Source: a bacterium (lineage in GTDB: Bacteria; Patescibacteriota; Patescibacteriia; Patescibacteriales; JAGXOH01). Taken from it: a stretch of DNA of 6,328 nucleotides. A program made the translations under genes and the position numbers. The stretch is from contig JAIOTG010000093.1 in the NCBI GenBank assembly GCA_021106995.1, positions 1 to 6,328 on the forward strand, written 5' to 3'. This document shows, piece after piece, positions 1 through 6,328 of this stretch (its first letter is position 1; each line of letters opens with the position of its first letter). The notes under the pieces were generated by a model. The model was not told the DNA's origin. It saw nothing but the letters and a program-made list of their open reading frames with translations, and did not search any database.

Positions 1-732
1 CCCAATTAAAGCAATATTACCTTTCTGTAATTTTTGTTTAGGATTATAAAGAGGAATTATACCTGATTGATCTTCCACAACCTTATACTTACTAATTAAT
101 TTTAAGTATTCTTTCTTACAATTTTTACCTATAACCCCAATTCTAGAAACTTTACTATTCTCAGGAACACTCCAGGCAAACTCACCCAAACCTAAAAATA
201 TTTCAACAACATTTTTATCAAATTTACCTTTAACTCTTGATTGCCAACCTTCTAAGAATTCTCTTTTACCATACATTCCAGAAACTTGAGCAACTTTACT
301 TTTAGGACCATCAGACCCAACTAAATAATTCATTAAATATTTTTTACCATTATCAAAATAAGCTTCTATTTTTTTACCCTTTATTTTATAACCTTTAAAT
401 TTATGTTTATATTTAACTTCAGCATTATTCTCTATAGCTTTTTTTAACAAAAACCTATCAAATTTAGTTCTGTCTATAATTATATTTTCTTTATCTAACT
501 TTATATCAATACTCTTTCCATTAGGAGCTCTAATTCTAAAAGTATCAATAGTATTCAATATAACATTATCATCAATCTTATCAAGTACCCTATAAATAGA
601 ATTAGTAACTATTCCAGTACACTGAATTGGTTTACCAATTTCTGATTTTCTTTCAAAGATAACAGGTTTATCGTAACTCATCAAACTAGCTAAATAACTT
701 CCTGCTGGTCCTCCTCCAATTATACCCATCAT
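1..732 (-). CDS. Geranylgeranyl reductase family FAD-dependent oxidoreductase (C-terminus off the window)
   Basis: The first 244 residues are visible; the gene runs off the left edge. Residues 3-15 form the FAD-binding Rossmann turn GIIGGGPAGS (G6-x-G8-x-x-G11), followed by the ribose-binding acidic end of the second strand (FER, E27). Also present are a QCTG segment (C38) where this family has its conserved cysteine region, a DRTKFDRFL stretch near residue 87, and a GSDG motif (139-142). The visible end (NIALIG) is the start of the second FAD motif, normally GDAAG. This order is typical of the geranylgeranyl reductase/PHBH-like flavoproteins, which in archaea saturate the isoprenoid chains of membrane lipids. 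The substrate here is inferred from the family. The start is one of two tandem ATGs (732 or 729). No earlier ATG is seen in frame, and the N-terminus is very short before the first strand. A TATA-like box lies 26 nt upstream, so it may be transcribed alone or together with the thioredoxin-like gene 34 bp upstream. Confidence 0.87.
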   Translation of the reverse strand, partial: MMGIIGGGPAGSYLASLMSYDKPVIFERKSEIGKPIQCTGIVTNSIYRVLDKIDDNVILNTIDTFRIRAPNGKSIDIKLDKENIIIDRTKFDRFLLKKAIENNAEVKYKHKFKGYKIKGKKIEAYFDNGKKYLMNYLVGSDGPKSKVAQVSGMYGKREFLEGWQSRVKGKFDKNVVEIFLGLGEFAWSVPENSKVSRIGVIGKNCKKEYLKLISKYKVVEDQSGIIPLYNPKQKLQKGNIALIG

Positions 733-757
733 TTTATTAAAAATTAAGAAAAATAAT

Positions 758-765
758 TTTATAAA
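758..765 (-). promoter_or_regulatory. TATA box for the reductase gene
   Basis: TTTATAAA lies between the upstream gene's stop and the reductase start, 26 nt before ATG 732. The spacing is 3-4 nt longer than at the other boxes here, so a leader of a few nucleotides is likely. The region is very AT-rich, so a chance match is possible. Confidence 0.45.
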
Positions 766-766
766 T

Positions 767-1138
767 TTATGGTAATTCACAACCAGATTTCTCAGACAGT
801 TTTTTTAAACTTTGTTTTCCTAATAATATTTCACCATCAGGAAATGCCCATGAAGGATATCCTATTAAATTATTTTTTTCACACCATTCATCTATATCAC
901 AAACATGATAATCTATATATTGAAAAGAATCTCCAAATAATTCTTTTTGTGCTTTACAATGACCACACATAGGAGACCCCCCCATTCCAACACCTTTTTC
1001 AGTTAAACATTGAGCAAAGTTATCATAAACCCCAAGTTCTTGAACAGCACTTCCAGTATAATAACCCTTTATGCCCCAAGAGCCTAATATAGCTACAAAA
1101 ACAATAATTATCCAAATCCAAATCTTTTTGTTTTTCAT
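767..1138 (-). CDS. Membrane-anchored thioredoxin-like protein, CGHC motif (VKOR-associated type)
   Basis: 123 aa. Residues 5-19 are a hydrophobic membrane segment after a short lysine-rich N-terminus, predicting an inside N-terminus and an extracytoplasmic thioredoxin-like domain. The domain starts with FAQCLTEKG (C44), carries the redox pair C58-G-H-C61, a second cysteine pair C80 and C86, the conserved GYPSW with the cis-proline P95, and ends in LKKLSEKSGC (C120). This pattern matches the thioredoxin-like domain that is fused to, or works with, vitamin K epoxide reductase (VKOR)-type enzymes, so the likely role is making or rearranging disulfides in exported proteins. No VKOR gene is in the window, so the partner is unknown. 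Two oddities stand out: the tryptophan usually found before the first active-site cysteine is methionine (PMCGHC), and the intervening dipeptide is Gly-His, as in protein disulfide isomerase. The start at 1138 is supported by a TATA box 22 nt upstream. Confidence 0.88.
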   Translation of the reverse strand: MKNKKIWIWIIIVFVAILGSWGIKGYYTGSAVQELGVYDNFAQCLTEKGVGMGGSPMCGHCKAQKELFGDSFQYIDYHVCDIDEWCEKNNLIGYPSWAFPDGEILLGKQSLKKLSEKSGCELP

Positions 1139-1159
1139 ATTTTCGAATTAAAATTAATG

Positions 1160-1167
1160 TTTATAAA
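1160..1167. promoter_or_regulatory. Palindromic TATA box shared by two divergent genes
   Basis: TTTATAAA is its own reverse complement. Its left edge is 22 nt from the ATG at 1138 (minus) and its right edge 23 nt from the ATG at 1190 (plus), both ideal distances for archaeal leaderless starts. The minus-direction flank is purine-rich (AAGATAAA), as expected of a TFB recognition element. The plus-direction flank is weaker. Confidence 0.6.
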
Positions 1168-1189
1168 TTTATCTTACATTACAAATCAT

Positions 1190-1603
1190 ATGAGAATATT
1201 AAGAAGGGATGCAAATTTAATAGAAAATGATTCCAAACCTTATATTGGTGTTAGTTCACATAATTTTAATTTTAGTTTAAATTGTAATGGAAGTATAATA
1301 TCTCCCGAATTAAATAGAGAAATACAAGAAATTTATAGACAATATATTTTAAATCCTTATGAACCATTTATTAACCTGGGATCTGTTAAACAATCATTTT
1401 ATCAAAAACAAAATGAATTTGTTATTTCTTTTTCTGTAACAACTGCAATAGATATAAATTATGTAAGAAGAAGTTTAAATAAGTTTGTTAGACAAGCTAG
1501 AAGAAAAGCCAAAAGATTAAGCATTGATTTAACTTTAGAAAAAAGAAATGGACCAGATTACTCAAAATTAACTACAAGACCTCAAATTTTAATGCGTACA
1601 TAA
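1190..1603 (+). CDS. Conserved-looking basic protein of unknown function
   Basis: 137 aa; I do not recognise the family. An in-frame ATG at 1157 would add 11 residues, but it lies upstream of the TATA box at 1160-1167, so a transcript from that box cannot contain it. The ATG at 1190 sits at the leaderless distance of 23 nt and is preferred. The first half is rich in Asn/Ser/Phe and probably mixed strand and helix (residues 20-82). Residues 90-110 are a strongly basic helix-like segment with R93, R94, K98, R101, R104, R105, K106, K108 and R109, followed by a short strand (SIDLTLEKR). The basic helix would suit nucleic-acid or ribosome contact, but that is inference from composition only. There are no transmembrane segments, signal peptide or metal-binding cysteine clusters. 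It diverges from the thioredoxin-like gene and ends 31 bp before the next gene. Confidence 0.8.
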   Translation: MRILRRDANLIENDSKPYIGVSSHNFNFSLNCNGSIISPELNREIQEIYRQYILNPYEPFINLGSVKQSFYQKQNEFVISFSVTTAIDINYVRRSLNKFVRQARRKAKRLSIDLTLEKRNGPDYSKLTTRPQILMRT

Positions 1604-1605
1604 AT

Positions 1606-1613
1606 TTTATAAA
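1606..1613 (+). promoter_or_regulatory. TATA box for the 59-aa/SLOG-type gene pair
   Basis: TTTATAAA starts 2 bp after the stop of the 137-aa gene and ends 22 nt before the ATG at 1635. It probably drives a leaderless two-gene transcript. Confidence 0.6.
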
Positions 1614-1634
1614 TATTAACAACCTAATTAAATT

Positions 1635-1814
1635 ATGGCAAAGAAGTCAAAATTTTCTAAAGAACCTTGGTATGAAGATAAAGATAAAGGTAAAGAAAAT
1701 ATTTATTCTGAAGAAGGTATAGAGGCTCAGGAAGATGAAGATGCTATATCTCCTGAAGAAGAAGGATTTATGCAAGGCTACACTAAAGAAGAAAAGAAAA
1801 AAAAGAAAAAATGA
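1635..1814 (+). CDS. Small charged protein (59 aa), unknown function
   Basis: 59 residues, starting MAKKSKFSKEPWYED and ending in six lysines. It has 17 acidic and 14 lysine residues, with a central acidic stretch (about 26-43) followed by a GFMQGY segment (44-49). It resembles, from memory, small uncharacterised proteins with an EEEGFM-GY ending that are common in DPANN archaea; no function is known to me. The reality of the gene is supported by the TATA box 22 nt before its ATG, sensible codon use, and the tight coupling to the next gene: its TGA stop overlaps that gene's start as ATGA. The lysine tail is encoded by an almost pure A tract that also serves as the region just upstream of the next start. 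It is probably disordered apart from the GFMQGY region. Confidence 0.78.
   Translation: MAKKSKFSKEPWYEDKDKGKENIYSEEGIEAQEDEDAISPEEEGFMQGYTKEEKKKKKK
1799..1805 (+). promoter_or_regulatory. Possible -1 frameshift slippery heptamer (A AAA AAG)
   Basis: In the frame of the 59-aa gene the bases read A-AAA-AAG, the classic -1 slippery pattern, followed by AAA-AAA-TGA. A -1 slip would continue GAA-AAA-ATG, directly into the frame of the SLOG-type gene, giving a fused protein. No clear stimulatory structure is seen downstream. Lysine codons in an A-rich genome make a chance occurrence quite possible. Confidence 0.3.
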
Positions 1815-2365
1815 AAATTAGTATTCTAGGCCCAACAAACTTAAATAAATTCTCTAAAATAACAGGAAAATCTTCAGAAGAAATAGAAAATATAGCAAAG
1901 AGTATAGGAAAAATTATTGCTGAAAATAATCATGATTTAGTCGTAGTTTTTGGTTATGCTGGAATGTTGAAATTAGTAGGAGATTCGTATAAAGAAAATA
2001 ATGGAAAACTAGAAATGCTTTATACTGAAAATGATTATGATTGGGAAACTAAAATTTATATGAAATATCTTGAAGAAGCAGATATTAAAACAAAAAAAGA
2101 AAGTTGGCATGATATGTTATTAAGTTTAGTAAAAGATTCAGATTTAGTAATTTGTGCTGGTTTATCTGCAGGGGTATTTGCTGAATTAGGTTATATGGAA
2201 TGGAATCATCAAGAAAATAAAGGTAATGTAAAAAAATTAATAGGAATAAAAGAATTATTAAAAAATGAAGAATTTCCTCCAGAGATTTCTTTAGATATGA
2301 ATAATATAATAATCTCTTCTATAAATGATTTAGATAAAGTAATAAAAGAAGTAGGTAAACAATAA
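1811..2365 (+). CDS. SLOG/LOG-like Rossmann-fold protein, putative nucleotide binding
   Basis: 184 aa. The N-terminus MKISILGPTN looks like the first strand and loop of a Rossmann-like fold. A second strand (LVVVFGYAGM, 43-52) is followed by a long insert with aromatic and charged residues. A third strand (DLVICAGLSAG, 111-121) leads into VFAELGYMEW (122-131), then KKLIGIKELL. The arrangement hydrophobic strand / Gly-rich loop / A-E-L-G is that of the SLOG superfamily, which includes LOG-type phosphoribohydrolases and nucleoside 2-deoxyribosyltransferases. E125 is in the place of their conserved glutamate. The usual PGGxGT loop is altered to CAGLSAG, so enzyme activity and substrate are uncertain. 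The gene overlaps the preceding 59-aa gene by 4 nt (ATGA), with an A-rich tract and no Shine-Dalgarno sequence before it, pointing to translational coupling. Its last four codons and stop lie within the 3' strand of the convergent RNase P RNA. Confidence 0.8.
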   Translation: MKISILGPTNLNKFSKITGKSSEEIENIAKSIGKIIAENNHDLVVVFGYAGMLKLVGDSYKENNGKLEMLYTENDYDWETKIYMKYLEEADIKTKKESWHDMLLSLVKDSDLVICAGLSAGVFAELGYMEWNHQENKGNVKKLIGIKELLKNEEFPPEISLDMNNIIISSINDLDKVIKEVGKQ

Positions 2366-2703
2366 GCCGTCTTCTGTAAAACCCTCAAAAACTTAATGTT
2401 TTTTCATCGAAAGTTTTTATCAACATTCTACTTAGCAGCCTAAAAGACTTTGCACCAACAGGGGCTCGTCGTTTCATCCTTTCCTGTAAAAACGTCAGGC
2501 GGTTAACTCAGTTTCTGTTGCCAAAAACCTTCACGACCATCATCCTAAATACAGGTGGTTTCGTTTCTGAACGGTTGCCTTCCATTACTGGAAATAGCAT
2601 CTTGCTATCAGTTCCTTTTTATTGCGTTTAAGCAACTAAAAAAGGTAAATTGGTGGACGGACTTTCCTCAGTTATACAACCGAAAGTTGATCTGTTTACC
2701 TAC
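2351..2703 (-). ncRNA. rnpB: RNase P RNA, archaeal type A
   Basis: RNA subunit of the ribozyme that cuts the 5' leader from pre-tRNAs. Reading the minus strand, all conserved regions occur in order: GAGGAAAGTCC (CR I) near the 5' end; GCAACAGAAAC followed by AACCGCC; AGGATGAAAC (CR II/III); CCCC...GGTGCAAAG (CR IV); TAGGCTGCT; and ACAGAAGACGGCTTA (CR V). P1 is a perfect 11-bp helix (2693-2703 with 2351-2361), which fixes both ends. P4 forms between 2656-2664 and 2364-2371 and keeps the universally conserved bulged U (complement of A2661). A tentative P2 pairs 2682-2688 with 2380-2386. Length is about 353 nt, normal for type A, with the specificity domain present. The TATA box is exactly 22 nt upstream of the first P1 base. 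The 3' end overlaps the coding end of the convergent SLOG-type gene by 15 nt. There is no separate terminator; a T-rich run (TTCTTTTATT) lies just beyond, inside that coding sequence. Confidence 0.96.
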
Positions 2704-2724
2704 AAATTTAATTAGAATTATCTG

Positions 2725-2732
2725 TTTATAAA
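2725..2732 (-). promoter_or_regulatory. TATA box for the RNase P RNA
   Basis: TTTATAAA is 22 nt upstream of position 2703, the 5' base of the P1 helix. The match in spacing to the protein-gene boxes suggests the mature RNA 5' end is the transcription start, with no leader to remove. Confidence 0.65.
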
Positions 2733-2743
2733 AGTTATGAATT

Positions 2744-3109
2744 TTATTCCTTAAAAATATATTCTCCATTTTCTTCATAAACAATTACTCCATTAAATGG
2801 TTCTCCTGTTCCATAAAGATTTGATTGGTATGCTTGATTTAAAATATTAGCTAATTCATCAGAAGTATCTTTATTAGTTACATTAGGATATTTGACTTCT
2901 AGCATATAATTTATGCCATTTTGTTTAGCTTTTTGAGCAATAGCAGTTAATTTTCCATCACCTTTAACATTATCCATATCTTCAACTAAAGAAAGTTCTA
3001 ATGCTGATGGTGTTTCAAGAATTTTTCTAATACTTGGTAATTCTAATTCAATTTCTATTTTTGAAGCTTTACATTCAAAAAACCCATATGCTTTTCCTAT
3101 ATTTGCCAT
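2744..3109 (-). CDS. Hypothetical alpha/beta protein (121 aa), unknown function
   Basis: 121 aa; not assigned to a named family. It looks soluble, acidic and well folded: strand (YGFFEC, 8-13), helix (SKIEIELELPSIRKIL, 16-31), strand (LELSLVEDM, 37-45), helix (GKLTAIAQKAKQNG, 52-65), strand (NYMLEVKYP, 67-75), helix (SDELANILNQAYQ, 83-95), and a C-terminal strand pair (FNGVIVYEENGEYIFKE, 105-121). The regular alternation and KYPNVTNK...ELANILNQAY segment suggest a small conserved domain, and I have the impression of similar proteins in other DPANN genomes, unverified. There are no catalytic motifs, signal peptide or membrane segments. The start at 3109 is supported by a TTTATATA box 22 nt upstream. 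It lies between the 23S rRNA terminator and the RNase P RNA promoter on the same strand, with its own promoter, so linkage need not mean shared function. Confidence 0.82.
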   Translation of the reverse strand: MANIGKAYGFFECKASKIEIELELPSIRKILETPSALELSLVEDMDNVKGDGKLTAIAQKAKQNGINYMLEVKYPNVTNKDTSDELANILNQAYQSNLYGTGEPFNGVIVYEENGEYIFKE

Positions 3110-3130
3110 ACTTTTAATTAGATTAAATAT

Positions 3131-3138
3131 TATATAAA
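3131..3138 (-). promoter_or_regulatory. TATA box for the 121-aa gene
   Basis: TTTATATA on the minus strand, 22 nt before the ATG at 3109 and about 32 nt past the oligo-T tract of the 23S gene. Confidence 0.6.
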
Positions 3139-3169
3139 TCTTTCTATCTGTTACTACTAATTAATAATT

Positions 3170-3181
3170 AAAAAAAGAAAA
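3170..3181 (-). terminator. Oligo-T terminator of the 23S rRNA gene
   Basis: The minus strand reads TTTTCTTTTTTT directly after the 17-bp terminal stem of the 23S precursor. Oligo-T tracts are the archaeal termination signal, and the stem in front makes it resemble a bacterial intrinsic terminator. Confidence 0.65.
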
Positions 3182-3187
3182 CATAGA

Positions 3188-6116
<2,929 letters not shown>

Positions 6117-6203
6117 CCTATGCACAATAAACATTAAACTAATCTTAAATTAGTGTGTCCATTCTTCACCCACAAATTCTTAGAGGGCTGCAAAGAACTT
6201 ATT

Positions 6204-6226
6204 AAGATTATTCCAAGAATAACCTC
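6204..6226 (-). other. Hairpin in the 23S 5' leader
   Basis: In the RNA, GAGGTTATTC and GAATAATCTT pair over 10 bp (two G-U) around a TTG loop. It begins about 10 nt after the predicted transcription start at 6236. The remaining leader to 6123 holds a weaker 6-bp hairpin (6138-6154) and no recognisable tRNA or other RNA. Confidence 0.45.
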
Positions 6227-6250
6227 TCATGAAAGTAATTTTTTGATTAT

Positions 6251-6328
6251 TTACTTGTATATAAAGATATCTGATAAATGTTTAACGTCTTCTATAATTA
6301 CTTCTGGAATGACCCCTAGAAGGACTTC
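6251..6328 (-). CDS. Possible C-terminal end of a protein gene
   Basis: The frame is open from the window edge for 25 codons, reading EVLLGVIPEVIIEDVKHLSD and ending FIYK before TAA at 6251-6253. The sequence is protein-like (hydrophobic strand then amphipathic helix), but 25 open codons could occur by chance and no family can be named. Its last codons would overlap the 23S TATA box. It is equally possible that the region is noncoding. Confidence 0.33.
   Translation of the reverse strand, partial: EVLLGVIPEVIIEDVKHLSDIFIYK
6258..6265 (-). promoter_or_regulatory. Predicted TATA box of the 23S rRNA gene
   Basis: TTTATATA on the minus strand. Applying the 22-nt spacing seen at the other genes puts the transcription start at an A at 6236, giving a leader of about 115-120 nt before the mature 23S. 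It is the only good box between the rRNA and the window edge. Confidence 0.5.

Noticed and set aside
769..972. Plus-strand open frame of 67 codons
   Set aside because: Antisense to the well-supported thioredoxin-like gene; composition is not protein-like and no promoter is seen.
1157..1189. Longer start for the 137-aa protein at ATG 1157
   Set aside because: This ATG lies before and into the TATA box at 1160-1167, while ATG 1190 has the 23-nt leaderless spacing.
3110..3181. 5S rRNA or tRNA downstream of the 23S
   Set aside because: Only 72 nt are available, occupied by an oligo-T tract and the promoter of the 121-aa gene.
6123..6328. 16S 3' end, spacer tRNA or C/D box RNA upstream of the 23S
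   Set aside because: No CACCTCC-type 16S end, no tRNA T-loop motif and no convincing C and D boxes were found on the rRNA strand.

Overview
The window looks like part of a small, AT-rich archaeal genome, most likely a DPANN lineage (Woesearchaeota/Pacearchaeota/Nanoarchaeota type). Three things support this. The 23S rRNA carries the archaeal Helix 69 signature (CTCTTAAGGTAGC). Genes have archaeal TATA boxes (TTTATAAA or TTTATATA) almost exactly 22-23 nt upstream of the start codon, with no Shine-Dalgarno sequence, which is the layout of leaderless transcripts. The proteins are short, very A/T-rich in codon use, and of types I associate with DPANN genomes. The exact lineage cannot be fixed from this window.

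Layout. Positions 1-1138 (minus strand) hold a geranylgeranyl-reductase-type flavoprotein, cut by the window edge, preceded by a membrane-anchored thioredoxin-like protein with a CGHC motif. A 51-bp divergent gap with one palindromic TATA box separates these from a plus-strand group (1190-2365): a basic 137-aa protein of unknown function, a 59-aa charged protein, and a Rossmann-like SLOG/LOG-type protein whose start overlaps the 59-aa gene as ATGA. Convergent to them on the minus strand is a complete RNase P RNA (2351-2703), whose 3' strand is also the last codons and stop of the SLOG-type gene. A 121-aa protein of unknown function (2744-3109, minus) follows. The rest is a complete 23S rRNA gene on the minus strand (about 3188-6116) with its own TATA box and leader upstream and an oligo-T tract directly after its terminal stem. 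A few codons of a possible gene end lie at the right edge.

How the parts relate. This is mostly core machinery (23S rRNA, RNase P RNA, a likely lipid saturation enzyme, a disulfide-handling protein) in single-gene units with individual promoters. I see no defence system, mobile element, CRISPR array or obvious new multi-gene system. The most unusual points are the free-standing 23S gene without 16S, tRNA or 5S next to it, the overlap between the RNase P RNA and a protein gene, a possible -1 frameshift signal between the 59-aa and SLOG-type genes, a shared palindromic promoter, and an A at the 23S position equivalent to E. coli 2058.
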